Shown: positions 24,081 to 36,653, counted from the first letter of the stretch. The stretch: DNA of 64,000 nucleotides from Euptelea pleiosperma (GCA_035048495.1 CM068540.1:3456829-3520828); one strand, 5' to 3'. The notes: generated by a model not told the origin, from the sequence alone. Program-made: numbers and translations.

Positions 24081-27000
24081 CTAAGATGAACCTCCGCCTG
24101 CAACATGAGTGGACCCTTCCTCTTGCGACGCTCTCTTACCCAGCCCACCATCTTCCCCTTCTTTGAACCCTGTCTCCACATCAAATACAAACCCCGCGAC
24201 ATTACTCCCATACAAATCCCGATCCAACTGGCCAATCGAGTCAGGATTTTTGTCTGTCCTAACGAAGTTCGTAGAAGGGGACGGATCTGTTGACTCGTCC
24301 TCCACCCTCTGCTTCTTGAGAGGAGATTGGGGTGCTACCAGGGCATCAGAAGACGATGGTGATGGCTTTTGTTTTTCCCCAACTACCAGCGAAGGCTCGG
24401 GTGCTTTGAGCGCGCCACCCAGCTTCTGCTGCTCTTCAATGATCTTTTGCAAGTACTTCCCCTGAGCTTCAATTCTCAGCTGCAACTGCCTTTGCACCTG
24501 AGATGGAAATATTTGAATCAAGGGACCCACCACATGGAAACCCACAACTAGCAGAACTATCACTAATTTTTGCCGCTTTAGTGAATAATTACAAGCAATG
24601 AGACAATGGTTCAAACCTCAAGCTGTTCATGTAGGCGCTTTTGCACTTCCATCTGCATCCTCAGTGCCTCGTTGATTTGTACTCCACTGGAGGACAGAAC
24701 CGTTTGTAGAATGTTATATGGAGTCAAAATCTTGAAGTGTGGTCTCAATTTCTAAATTTTAAATTGTTTGCAGAATCCTTTTGGACAGATGAAGGAGGGA
24801 AAAGAACAAAGTGAACAATATGTTTCCTATGAAAATAAAGATACCCACGGGGCAGAATCCATGCTAGAGAGGCTATCGCCAGAATCTTTCTTCTCGTCTT
24901 TAGAACCTAAAATCCAACAAGTGTTTATCAAGCTTAAATTTTGAGATATTTACATATGCAGAAGTAGCACCAACAAATTCAACTCACTACCAGATAAAAT
25001 AGAATGTACGAAAACTTTACCGTCAGCTGGAGATTCTGGTAGGTATTTAGCAAGGCGATATTTCTACACGAGAGAATGAAAAAGATTAAGGGTGGTCAGT
25101 CCTTCAAAAATGCAAATAAATATATCTGAATGGAAGGCCTCAACCAAAGGGCGAGATCACTAGAGAAACGGCAGTACCTGCAAGTGGCTTTTCACATGAT
25201 AAATAGTAAGTCCGGGTACACCCATCACCCTAAGTACGCCTTTTGGTGTGGCTCCTGAGAGAATAAATAGGTTAAAGGGAGTTGACAAATAGCTAGACAC
25301 CATTTACTGAGACTTAATCTGAAATTTCTGAAGTCCTATTTGTCATGCATGAGAAATTTTAGCACAGTTCAAAAGAACCTGATGTAATGAAATATGAAGG
25401 ATAAAATTTAGTATGCTAGGCCTATGCAATGTTCGAAGTAAGCCACAGAAATTCAATCATCCAGCAAATTTCAATTACCACTCCATTCAACAAGACCTCA
25501 AATATAGAAGTTTTGAAGGTAGTAGAAATGTTCTTCAATCAAAAAGTTTCAGCTTTCTGAAAGGGAAGTGATGAGCATGCGAGCCAGTTTTATACTAAAA
25601 AAACGTAAATTTCTGACCTAGAAGCCTTTGATGTATTCGTAAAATGCACAATAAACCAGAACAGTTAAACCACAAGGTGCGTAAGATTAGAAACTTCATC
25701 ATCTAATGGCTTTTTTAGTAAAGATTTCTCAGGCATCACCATTCAAGACCCGATAGGGGATAGAAAGACATTAGTCTTTAGTTTAGTGGTTCAAGAAGGA
25801 ATTGGATCTTTCGTGATCAATCATCTTGAACAATCTGTTGAATATGAGGCCCAAACAGGGATAGAATTTCCGAAATCCTAGAGAGATAAAGATCGACCTG
25901 GAAAGTTAATATTAAATTTTATTGTGATGGTAGGTGATCGAAAATTTGAGACCTTCCAGTGTGGTGATTGTTTTTGTAAATAACTGTGTTAAATTGTTTT
26001 TTGGGCGTGTTCAACTACAATGCACAACATGGGAGGCTTGAATAATAACAGAATGATTCCAAATTTATAGAATGTCTGAGGCCCACTCATTGTAGAAGTT
26101 CAATAAATGCATTTATAGATTGGCCTTGGGAAAGGATTTATGTCCAAGAAGATTAGCTTCCATCCAGCATGGAATTTTAGGATTGTTAACTTGACTGTCG
26201 ATCTTTGGATTTACAAGCACAATTCAGCCAAATTGATAAAAAGACGTTGATTTTCAACAGAAAATTAGAAGAACAGGTACATCACCAACTCATCCGTTTT
26301 ATAAGATCATAGTTGCACTTGGTGCTCTAAGAACGGCCCCTGACCAAGTCAAACATCAAGTCATTTTTATTTTTATTCTTTTTCTGTAACTTCTCATTAC
26401 AATAATAAGAATTATTATCAGTATCGCCATCATTAACATCATCATCATTACCATCATAACAATAATAATTACATCTCATAGTAGATAGTTTTTTAGTGCA
26501 GCATCTTGCTCAGTTCGTTTGTCAATTCCCAGTATGCAATCTTCGTGGAGGGATAAAGTCAATGTTAGTGAGGTGCTGAAACTTTGAAGAAATGAAAAGA
26601 TTTTTGTATGAGTTAGCACTTGGCATCAATATGCATTTCTCAAGTTTTTAAAGTAGTGACTTCAGGAGATCTGTGAGGATTAACTTGTTTCTGTTCCACA
26701 TACAATAGGAATCAAACATGCCAATTCCAGTAAGATGGTATTTCAGTCAAAGCCCCTCCTTTTTGTCAACTTTTCAGGCATGAATTACTTGTATTAGTGT
26801 TAAGACCTGAACAACTAGGTAACTTATGGTAAAGGAAAAACAGGGTAACCTGACAGAAAATTAGTGGGGTGGGTCTATGCTGATGATGACGATAATGATA
26901 GGTGGTGGTGATGGTGATGGTGCTGATACAAATAAATTAAGCCACTACCATTACCAAAAGAAAGTAAGCTACTATGATAATATTTGCATCAACATGTTCG

Positions 27001-27455
27001 ATGCATTTTCTTTTTAAAATCAGAGTATCCTTATTGAAGTTCAAGACATAGGAATTGGTTGTTACTTGCATCATCCAGCACTTCTATTCCACTATTCTCC
27101 TCAAGGGCTCCACATTGTACTCATTATGGTTGAATGTCCTTTGAGATGAGAAATTTCTAAATTTCAGAGACCTATTTCCATTCCTTTATGATAGAAGTGA
27201 CATTCCTTAATAATCTTACATTTCCTTTTCTTCATTTTCTAGAATTTCGATTGATTAAGTAGACATAAGAAGAGAAAAGAAAAGAAAAACGAAAAAAAGA
27301 AACTGAACAAGACCCAACATTTTATGTTGACATTGGAACAAGGTCCAAGATCAGCATCCACTTGGATGAATAGTATTTAACAATACCGACCACCTAGACA
27401 ACTTGAGCGGGTTTTGATAAAACTGAAAACATTATTTCCTCTTAATAGTTACGCA

Positions 27456-27493
<38 letters not shown>

Positions 27494-30400
27494 AGAAGTC
27501 CTTTCTTATTTTTTTATTAGTAACCCTTAAACCCCCACCCCCCCTCCCCCCCCAGGTAAGAACGGGACTTGAACCCAGGTCTTTGGGTACAACCTCCCAA
27601 AGACCTGACCAACTGAGTTGTTCGACGTTTCTACTGTCATCTTATTTTAAAACTTCTATAAACTAACAGAAGATTTTGGAAGAAGTTAAAGCACAATGGT
27701 GATGCAGGACGAGAAACCTATGATCGGATAGAATTTCGGTGAAATCACTCCACTGAATTTTGAAGGAATCGCTCTTCCCTCCTAGGTATCTCACCCAGAA
27801 AATTTGGAATCACTCCAGAAAGACAAATATCTCTTTATTCATTATCCCAAAATCAAATATTACATCCTTATTTATAAAACTCAAATTTTCCTAATCCTCA
27901 TCAAACTAAAATAGTTTCTAAAAGTATTTAAAACTTATTACAACTCAAATAAAAAAAGATAACAATCCAAATTAAAGTAAAACTAATTCTGACTAATCTT
28001 GCGGGTTCCGCATGCTTTGGCTCTCTTCCTGATCCGGTGTAGCTGCGGACTATCGAAGTAGAATGTTCCCGCATCAAATGGCATCCCTCAGAAATTTTTC
28101 CAAAGTACAAGATGAAGTATACAATATAAAAAAATACACAAGTAATGGTATCGTCGCCTAGTTGAAAGAGAGAGAGAGAGAGATGAAGTAAATATAAGTA
28201 TAATAATAGGTTTTGGATATCATAGGTCTTGGATCAGGTTATTGAAGGATATCATGGAACACGTGTATTTTAGGGTTAGCCCCCACCAATTTTATCCAAC
28301 ATATCTTGATTTGGGCTTATTCCCAGGGTGCACATATCTTGGAATTCAGTCTCAAAGGACTTACAAGTGGCCAATGCTCACTTGACCCTAAATGATACAA
28401 TTCAATCATGGTAACTAGGAATTCTTGCCCAGAAATTCAATCTAAACAGCAAGTTTTATAGCCAAAAGTTAGAATCCAGGCAAGCTACCAACTCTCAGGT
28501 CTACTTTATCGAATTTCTCATTCATCAACCACCACAAAAAAGAAGAAACTACATATGCGATGTAACACTTATTTCTTGGTCAAAGTTCTGATATTCCCCC
28601 AATCCAGAATCACCACTAATCAGTTCTCGGATAATCTGTACCAAATCAAACTCTTTGCTTACCATTTCACCATCATACAAGATGCCCCTTATCACTATGC
28701 ATACCACCAAGGGAAAGATTAATCAATTACAACAAACATGTTGTCACAATTGGCAAGCTAGACGTGACATACAAGTTCCCATCTGTATTAATTAGCTCAT
28801 TGAGTTTTGAGAGTTTCCCATCACAACTACATCTGGAAGTTACAAGTACTAATCTAAGATCGATACTCTAATTAGTAAATTTGTGTGGGCTTAAAAGGTA
28901 CATTAATTGGTGGCGGATTCCCCAGCTTCCCCTCAACTTTAAGTTTCACAGTTGGCATAAGGTTTAGTGAGAGTCTTATTTAATGAGTGTCCTACTGAAA
29001 TAGTTAATCATATATCGGCCACTAGCTGTCCAACCGCTACCTGTCCACAATGTCAAGGTGATGGGCCACCTTAGATAAATCATACCCAAAATTCATAGTG
29101 AATGGATGATGCTAACCATTCGATTAGTTGCATGACTTCGTAAATTTTTTTTTTTTGATAAGTAAAATCCAACCAATGAATCAAATCCAATCATCAAATT
29201 TATCATCTATTTTTTGTATTTAGTTGCATGATTTTGTAAATTTTTTTTTTGATAAGTAAAATCCAACCAATGAATCAAATCCAATCATCAAATTTATCAT
29301 CTATTTTTTGTATTTAGTTGCATGATTTTGTAAAAAAAAAATTTCGATAAGTAAAATCCAACCAATGAATCAATCCAATCATCAAATTTATCATCTATTT
29401 TTTGTAAATTACATGAAGAAATACACAAAAATAGATGATAAATTTGATGATTGGATTGATTCATTGGTTGGATTTTGGGGCTACGACTCATCCAAGAGTT
29501 GCAGAATCAAATGAACGGCCAAAACAACACCACTTATCCCATTTGACAGACAATAACAAGGTCCTAAATTTCAATTTCGCAATAGGTTTTGGTGTTGCCT
29601 GAAACCGAATTTTGCAAACGTTTGAAATGTGCATCAATTAGTCAAAATTTTGGCGAATCTACAATATTTTATGAAACCTTCAAAATATTTGGAAAACAAA
29701 CAAAATTTCGTCTGAAATTTCAAAAAATAGAAAACTTGAAATTTACAGAAATTTTAAGTATGTTAGGCAATGAGAAAATGTTGAAACCAACAGCCATAAT
29801 CACCAATAAGGCTAATGTTCGGTGTCTAGGTCCACAAAGGGAGGGGCTTTGATATCTAAGATGGACATCAAAGTTTTTCTACTTAAGAAGCCTTTCTCCT
29901 TCCTTTTAATAAACAAACATTTCTCTAAGCCTTAGAGAGAAGTTCATAACAGTTTAGAATAGCAAAACCCAGGGGGGAGAGAGAGAGAGAGAGAGGACAT
30001 GGCTTGCCATCGTTGAGCTCCGAGCCTAGCCTCCAATCAAGATCGGATGCCGATTATTCAAGCTAACTGCTAATAACTAAGGCCCTCGTCTATGCTATTG
30101 AATGATAAACCTACAACTTTTTTCATTTTGATGAGATTGAACTGCAAGCCGCAAGCAATTATTTATTTTTTAAATATCCAAAATTTAGGAAAAAAAATAA
30201 AAGAAATTTTAGAACAAATAAAATGATTTTTGCCTTATTTTTAATATGCATTTCGGTTTCAGTCTAGCCCAAAATTTCGCCAAATTTTAAAACCTTGGAC
30301 AATAGCCAACCATATGATTTAGCTGTTTATATAAGACCGTCATGTGATTTCACCTCTTCGCTACTCAAACCTTCTCTTAAAATATCCTTTTAAGGATAAG

Positions 30401-31336
30401 TTTTCATTATGCAACACACAAATTAAAACAATGCAATGAATAACGAAGAATAAGATGTTGAGTATAAAATTAATGCAGAAGCAAGCTAGCATCAAAAGTA
30501 TAGCGTTTCAGTAAATGTAATCCAATTATAGAATGTTTTAAATCATCCCCAACAAGAAAAAGACAAATATGTTAAAAATAAAATTTCTGAGAAATTGAGG
30601 ACTCAGTGCATGAATTTAACACCGAAAGGATACACGTTAAATGAAGTAAATACATTTGTCTTCTAGATCCATCTTCCAAAGTATGGAGGATAAGTAAAAA
30701 TTATCATGCTTTGTAAAATGACACTGAAACTAATAAGTGAGAACACAAACTATCGAGCGCAGTAAGAAAATAACCGGTATGCTTGGTGGAAAATGGAATA
30801 AGGACAAGATGGTAGAGCCAGTTTAAGTGAATCTACTTGAAACAAACTTACGAAGAAAGATAAACAGAAACATTGGAGAGTTGAGGAGAAAAGAGCCTGT
30901 AAATCAGCTACACGACTATAAGTGAAAACAAGGTTGCACGCAGTAAAGCTTATCTTATTTTTCCTCTTTTTTTAATATACCATTGCCTATCAAAGCTTTT
31001 GAATATGGTAAGATTCATTTCAGACATAGTTGCACTATTTTTTGTAGATCCTACATCAGCTGACCGACACCTAAAAAACATTATGATGATATAGTACTAT
31101 CTTTCATTACTGAACAGAAAATACTCACTATCGGGTCCACCGAGTTGTGTAATGGCTTCGACAAAGCGATCATGAAGATCTGAAGTCCATCGCAACCGTT
31201 GCTTTCCATTTCCCCCAGAAGAAGCTGAATTGTTTACCGAGGATCCCCCCGAGACACCAACATTTGCAAGTTGCTCAGTACCCTGGGCCTTATGGGGCAC
31301 TAAGCCCATGGTCGAAAATTTCTTGGCATGATACAT
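24081..31336 (-). CDS. MYB-CC transcription factor, PHR1-LIKE family
   Basis: Coding exons on the minus strand: 31336-31129, 25254-25178, 25063-25021, 24906-24849, 24686-24617, 24497-24081. They sum to 873 nt (290 aa plus stop) with every phase compatible. Residues 45-105 form a single GARP-type MYB repeat (KQRLRWTSDLHDRFVEA; GGPDRATPKG; VPGLTIYHVKSHLQKYRLAK). Residues 129-177 form the coiled coil that defines MYB-CC proteins (LHEQLEVQRQLQLRIEAQGK). The tail is Ser/Pro-rich, then acidic. Known relatives bind P1BS-type sites, many in phosphate-starvation responses. The wording is closest to the Arabidopsis At2g01060 type, from memory. The ATG at 31336 lies 12 nt after an acceptor, so a 5'UTR intron is likely. 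Intron 1 (31128-25255, about 5.9 kb) is filled with repeats. Confidence 0.95.
27458..27632 (-). mobile_element. tRNA-derived SINE in MYB-CC intron 1
   Basis: A run of 35 T (27458-27492) is the poly-A tail of a minus-strand insertion. Reading the minus strand from about 27632 gives 'aactcagttggtcagg' (A-box-like) and 'gggttcaagtcccgttc' (B-box-like), the split internal Pol III promoter of a tRNA. Between them the sequence departs from a real tRNA, so this is a SINE and not a tRNA gene. I could not confirm target duplications. A worn relative is at 3737-3893. Confidence 0.72.
27740..28110 (-). mobile_element. Possible solo LTR fragment in MYB-CC intron 1
   Basis: Read on the minus strand, 'tttataaataaggatgtaat' is a TATA-like box followed about 35 bases later by 'gaataaagagata', a poly-A signal-like word. 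That spacing is typical of the U3-R part of an LTR. No ends or duplications were found, so this is weak. Confidence 0.3.
29127..29476. repeat. Three ~95-bp tandem units closed by a perfect 50-bp inverted repeat
   Basis: Units starting 'gttgcatgacttcg', 'gttgcatgattttg' and 'gttgcatgattttg' begin at 29127, 29223 and 29317. Part of the third unit (29353-29402) is exactly inverse to 29427-29476, leaving a loop of about 24 bases, so RNA from either strand would form a perfect 50-bp hairpin. Only the third unit matches: units one and two have one extra A ('gaatcaaatcc' versus 'gaatcaatcc'). It lies in MYB-CC intron 1. Confidence 0.92.
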
Positions 31337-33180
31337 GTTAAACAGACTGCAAGTTTTGGAAATTAAATGCAGCAGAATAAGAACTCTTTTTAAGCTTTTA
31401 GGTGATTCAAAATTTCCAAGAAACCAAAAGCAGATCCATTGCATGAATCATCAAACAAACAAACAGATGAGTACAACTGTACCTTCTAGATACCAAATCA
31501 TAAGATGGCAAGCTTCACACTCCATACACCCTAAATATACAACAGCGACACGTACATCCTCTGTCTCAACACACTACCATATCTATAGAATATGTAACAC
31601 TTAATAGACACTCGTAAATCGGAAAGCAGAAAATTCAAAGAATTTCCACCTGAAAAAAACAGTTATTGAGAGTGACAGAAAATGTTCATCCTTACACAAT
31701 ATCGCAACATGTCTCACGTACAATGATGCACTCCAGCTAGAACATTTCCTAGGCCAGAATCAGCATGATTGAATGATTTTTAACTAACTGATTTCTAGAC
31801 TTCTTTATGGCACTCTTACTGGAGTTTTTTTCACGTGCCCAAATGAATGGAGTAAAATTGAAAAATCGAGATCATCTGATCAAATTGAATTGTGGAACTG
31901 TAGGTCTCTTAAGTGGGACGGGACCCACTATATCATCCTCTGTATGCCAGATGCCCTACAATGGTTTTGTCTTAAGGACAATTATCAACGATAGGGACCA
32001 TGATAGCTGCTAGTGGCGATGGTAACACTGTTCCATCCACATATTGTCCTGAAGGACTCATTTAGAGTCTGAACACTCAAAACTCTAGATTTTCGCTTGT
32101 GCTAAAGAAAGATGACATAAGCAATAACCACAAGAGCACAAGCATTGACGATAGCAGAGCAGAAACTAGGCAAAATACCTAAACCAGAATGCTAGAAAAC
32201 CAAATTGAGGTTCCTTTTTTTTTCTTTGTGACCAGTCAATTGTTAATTTAACAATTCATAGAGCACCATCTATGAGAATTGAACATTAGAGCGTTCACAA
32301 ACAGCAAAACAACTAAATTAAGGAAAATCTACGAAAGAAAACAAAGCTAGCAACAAAATTAAAAGCATCAATAAAACAATTTGTTAGAACAATGAACTCA
32401 AATTGCCGCCAACCAAAACAATGTTTGAGGACACCAATTAAGGAAAAAAAAAAAGTGAAATTTAGAATCAGGGGAGAAAGAGAATCAAAGAACAGCTCTA
32501 CCTCCTGAAACTCCAACACGGTCAGCCCTCGATGTGAATCTCTATCAGCTCGTCTAAAGAACTCAATTAATCACCTTCCCAACAACTCCTTCGAATGCTC
32601 ATCTTTCAGCACTCGAAAACCCTAGCAGAGAAGTCAGAGAACCGGCCGAAAATAGGAAGCGTAGCTTTGAAAGGTTGAATACTTGAATGATCTGTCCCCC
32701 CCCCCCCAAATGTACTAAAACGGAAAGAGCAGGTGAATCTCTCAGCACAAGCGGAATAAATTTTGGTTGTGGTTAGGTTTTGAATCTCTCTCTCTCTCTC
32801 TCACTGCACACCAGTGGAATAAATTTAGGGTTTCATTAGGTTTCAGAATCTCTGCCACTGCAGATAGTTTTGGTTCAACAGAGAGGTTTTTCAGGTTCTG
32901 GAGGAAAATCAAAATTGAAAAAGGAGAAAATGTGGTCGTCGGGTTTGCGTATAAAGGACGGCGGCATTTATAAGGACGCTTTTTTATTGGGTTAGGGTTT
33001 AACCTATTGGTTGGACCTCTGCCCATTTCTCTAAGGGCCTGTTTGGAATCCCACCAAAAATGGAGCCCAGCGGTTGTCAGATTGTGGGTCCCACTATTTG
33101 CCTTGCTTTGTCGGATCGGAAAAAGATGTGACCAGGTAGACCTGACGCCATTTGGCAGTGGAGCCATTTTTGGAGGGCTG
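31337..33180 (-). promoter_or_regulatory. MYB-CC gene 5'UTR, 5'UTR intron and promoter region
   Basis: On the minus strand an acceptor 'aaaacttgcag' ends at about 31349, just before the start codon. A plausible leader exon ends at the donor 'caggag|gtagagctg' near 32507. That implies a 5'UTR intron of about 1.15 kb and a leader from about 32510 upward. A pyrimidine microsatellite (CT)n lies at about 32787-32802, typical of plant 5' leaders or core promoters. The transcription start is not determined. Confidence 0.5.
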
Positions 33181-33186
33181 TTCTTT

Positions 33187-33567
33187 GATACCGAGCTCGG
33201 TATCAAATTTTTGATGCCGAAGTCCCTCAATTTGCCACGTAGTAGACTCTTTCGAGCCCACTGACTCCATGAATATTTGGCACACATCTTGGTGGACCCA
33301 TACACCAAAAATCAGCGTGATTGGTGATTTCTAGCCGTAGGATTTTAGCACTTTTCATCATGGGCTTTACGAACAGGCCTATGAGTTGGTTCCAAGCCCA
33401 TGATGAAAAATACTCAAATCCAATGGCTAGGAATCACTAATCATACTGATTTTTGGTGTGTGGGTCCACCAAGATGTGGGCCAAATATTCATGGAGTCAG
33501 TGGGCCCTACGTGGTAAATTGAGGGACTTCGGCATCAAAATTTTGATACCGAGTCCGTATCATAGAT
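33187..33567. mobile_element. Foldback MITE, 'agtccctca...catcatgggctt' family
   Basis: Long opposed arms: left 'gataccgagctcggtatc' then 'gatgccgaagtccctcaatt' ... 'catcatgggctttacg'; right 'agcccatgatgaaaaata' ... 'aattgagggacttcggcatc' then 'gataccgagtccgtatc'. The arms pair over most of the 380 bp. It is the best-preserved copy of the family also at 23206-23530 and 59403-59665. A clean target duplication was not found. Confidence 0.8.
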
Positions 33568-33619
33568 TTTTCCATTTTGGGAGTAGAGATTTGGTGGCTA
33601 CTGCCATGGATGTTTAGCC

Positions 33620-34061
33620 GAGTAAGCGGACTGTCATCGAGGCCGATGACAGCCCACAATATAAGCCACGTGGCATATTCCAAGAGGACTCTGACCGAAT
33701 GTATGTTTTGCCAATCACCTAAAAACAAAAATCAGCTTGATTAGTGAGTTCCAACCCTTAGATCTTTGTTCACCAAACAATGGTCGATAATGCTCAATTT
33801 CCCACGGTTAAAAATCAATCCATTAAAATAACACCGATTCATGTTCATTTTTGGTTTGTAGGTCCACCTAGCGATTGGCCAAACATCCGTGCGTCAGCGT
33901 TCTCTAAGAATATGCCACGTGGCTCATATTGTGGGAGAAATTTTTTGAAGTAGTGGGCGCAATGTGATTGGCCCACTGCTTCAATAATCTCTGCAAAAAT
34001 TTTCTCTATTGTGGGCTGTCATTGGCGTCGATGACAGTCCGCTGTCATCAAATGTTTACTC
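33620..34061. mobile_element. Mutator-type foldback MITE carrying a nested insertion
   Basis: Inverted ends 'gagtaagcggactgtcatcg' and 'gctgtcatcaaatgtttactc', flanked by a perfect 9-bp duplication 'tgtttagcc' (33611-33619, 34062-34070). The arms carry the family words 'gccacgtggc' and 'ttggccaaacatccgtgcg'. A second, smaller element is inserted in the right arm (33937-34007), which dates it as older than that insertion. Confidence 0.92.
33937..34007. mobile_element. 71-bp hAT-like miniature foldback nested in a Mutator MITE
   Basis: Flanked by a perfect 8-bp duplication 'attgtggg' (33929-33936, 34008-34015). The element is almost entirely two arms: 'agaaattttttgaagtagtg' on the left, and on the right 'gcccactgcttcaataatct' ending 'aaaattttctct'. 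Removing it with one duplication copy restores the host arm 'catattgtgggctgtcat'. At 71 bp it is unusually small. Confidence 0.87.
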
Positions 34062-34263
34062 TGTTTAGCCCACCCCTTGTTATGAAAAAATTCGCTGTAT
34101 CCTTGAAGTCGCCTTCCCAAAATGTCGACACGTACAACCACTTTTAACTCCCCTAAACCCAAGGCCTTAACCTAATCCATGTTAAACTCTTGGTTGGTTA
34201 GTTAAGGGAGAATTAATAAGGGTTACGTGTCAGTGTCTAACTTCAAAGATGGGTACTTTAAAC

Positions 34264-34621
34264 CAAGGTTTAAAAGGGACCGCTATAACGGTATAACGGT
34301 CTGGGGGCGTTACCATTTTCTGTTATAACAAGGAAAAAAAAAGCTCAGGGGCAAAAACGGGAAAAACGTAGAATAACAGAAAAAAATGGTGCTGAAATTC
34401 AAATTTGAATTGAAATTTGAATTTCAAAATTTCAAAAATGGAAAATAACAGAAAAAAACGGCCATTTTTCACATGTTTTTCAACGGAAAATAACGGCCGC
34501 TATTCTCATTATAACGGCCGTTATTTTCTTGGCGTTTTAACGGTGCGTAACGTAACGGGGTAGGTCCGAATCCATTATAATGGCTGTTATTTTCGTTATT
34601 ACGGCCGATTTTTAAACCTTG
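34264..34621. mobile_element. hAT-like MITE rich in 'TAACGG' words
   Basis: A 358-bp element with ends 'caaggtttaaaa' and 'tttttaaaccttg', flanked by a perfect 8-bp duplication 'ctttaaac' (34256-34263, 34622-34629). The interior has many 'gttataacgg' and 'aacggccgtta' words and a small palindrome 'gaaattcaaatttgaattg'. Same family as 12795-13078. Confidence 0.9.
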
Positions 34622-34629
34622 CTTTAAAC

Positions 34630-35550
34630 TTGTAGCACGCAAAATTTTTTCTACCCCTTGGTGGATAAACACCCCAAAAATTACCCCGATTGGTAATCTC
34701 TAACCATTAGATTGAACACTTCTTAAGGTGTTATTGTAGCTGTTGGATTCAACTATTTTTTTAGGTGCTAAATCCAACGGCTAGAAATCATCAAACAAAC
34801 TGATTTTTGGTATGGATATCTACTAAGGGGAGAGCAGCGGTGACTAGCAAAATTGTTCTAACCTTGTTATATCATGACCTTTTCAGATTTTGGTATGGCC
34901 CTGCTTGGCTCGCTACACTTGGGTGCATTTTGCACTGTAGTGCAAATGTAGTGACTTTGCACTACAATGCAAGTCGCTAACAACTGTTTGGTTCAATCTG
35001 CAAACGAAGTTTAGCTGATTGGTTGGTAGTGCCTTGCAAAAGAATGCAATGGATTATTTATTTCTTGATTTTATAAAAAAAATGCACAATAAAATTATTA
35101 TTGTTATCATGTTTTTTTTTTGTTTTTTGTTTTTTTATCTTTTTATCTTTTTTTATTTGAGGGGATAGCTTGGGGTTAGGAGGCCCGACCAACTATATCA
35201 AAAAAATAGAAAATTAAAATAAATATAAAAAAAATAAAAATAAAAAGATAAAAAAATAATCACAGTTATTATTATTATTAATAATATTTTTCGGAAGAAA
35301 AAATGTTGAGCTAATACAATGCACCCACTTGCATCAGTTTTTTGGGCTGCACTTGCTTGCATCTATTTTGTCAAGGAGATTGCAAGGGCTTGGAACCCAC
35401 TTGCACGGCAGTTCATTTGCACACCTCCACCCAATCACTTGCAATCCCAATATTGTGGCAAATGAGTGCATTGCACTCAATTTGGTGTGAACCAATTGGC
35501 TTTTTGAAAAGTAGTTGCAACATTGAACCAGTTCTTTCATAGATAAAATG
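34630..35550. other. Intergenic repeats, no gene
   Basis: 34640-34870 is a foldback remnant of the 225-470 family ('accattagattgaacac' facing 'aatccaacggctagaaatc'). Then AT-rich sequence with T/A-runs (35106-35290). A diverged repeat containing many 'ttgca' and 'tgcaa' words occupies 34910-35530; an open frame on each strand there reads as low-information sequence. Confidence 0.45.
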
Positions 35551-36331
35551 TGTTAGGGTTGGAAAACATGAGATTTCCAATCAAGCGTTTCAGTATGGAA
35601 ATTTATCTTAGGTGCCCTTGTTACCTCTTTTTTCCTTGGATAGTAGTGTATCTTTAACAAGTACACTTTTTAACTCAGGGTGACAATATTGTCCAGTGAA
35701 AAAAAAGTTAAAAAATGGCACCAACCATAAAGTATGGGATGTTTGATGGGGTTGCCCTGGTTCATTTAATTGTGATCAAGATGGGCATAAAATTGATATT
35801 GATTTGGATTTCACACCTTAAGCGTGATTTTTTGTAGGGCTCGTCCATAAAGAAAGCTGTGTGGGATTTATGATAGTTCTTATCTAGTTATTGGTATAAG
35901 TTTCACAAATTGTGTCATGTTAAGTGTCTTGTATTCTGAGAAGTATTGCTCTGTAAGAATTTTTCTATTATTTAAGCCATGACTTTACACATGGGTTCAG
36001 CTCCACGTTGAGTTGGTTGGGTGGTGGCAAGGGGGCAGTGTGCCCCTCCCTAGGTGTTTCGGGGGCAAACCCCCCGACCGCCAGAGCTAATGGTGCTTTT
36101 TGCCCCATACAAGTTTGTACAATTTGTGTTTGAGTACAACTTGTATTATACTGGATATTACATATACTCTTTAAAAGGGCGTTGGGGGTTTTACTTGTGT
36201 ATTGAGAGGGTGAGAGAGGAAACTATTGTAACTCTAATTCATTAGATATAGTGAAAGAACACTTCTCACCCATGGATGCATGTTGCCAAGCTACGTAAAT
36301 TTGTTGTGTTTTATGATTGTTGATCTTTTCA
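35551..36331 (+). mobile_element. Possible solo LTR (Copia-like)
   Basis: Starts 'tgttagggttgg' and ends near 'gatcttttca'. It contains 'gggggcaaaccccccgac', 'gcgttgggggttttacttg', 'gagagaggaaactattgt' and 'gtgaaagaacacttctcacc', a sequence of words common in plant Copia LTRs before the R/U5 end. No 5-bp duplication is evident at these limits, so the boundaries are guesses. Confidence 0.35.
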
Positions 36332-36341
36332 GCTCTCTCTA

Positions 36342-36653
36342 CGCTACAAGAAATGTGGTTTTTAGTGGCAACATTTTTAGTCACATTTAATATCTCGGCA
36401 CTAAAAACTTAGCTTTAGTCGTGAAAATCAAATGTCGCCAGTAAAGGTGTTGCAGTAACCATATTTAATAATGACAATCCAAATGTCGCTAAAAAAAAGT
36501 CGCCACTAAATTAATGACATGAATTTCATTTGGAGGAAAATATAATTAGTCGCGAGGTTTAGTTTTTCGCAGCTAAAAATTAAGGTTTTAGTGGTAACTT
36601 CACCTTTCGTCGCTAGTTGTTAGTTTTAGCAGCGATTTTTTTTTTTGTTGTGG
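36342..36653. mobile_element. CACTA-like miniature element
   Basis: The left end 'cgctacaagaaatgtgg' resembles the CACTA-superfamily terminus CACTACAAGAAA. The interior has the sub-terminal repeats usual for that group ('tttagtggcaac', 'gtcgccactaaa', 'agtcgcgag') in both orientations. The right end 'tttttttgttgtgg' is worn. A 3-bp duplication CTA (36339-36341, 36654-36656) fits CACTA integration. Non-coding. Confidence 0.7.

Noticed and set aside
27500..27632. A tRNA gene on the minus strand
   Set aside because: A- and B-box-like words are present, but the cloverleaf cannot be completed and a long A tail follows, so it is a SINE.
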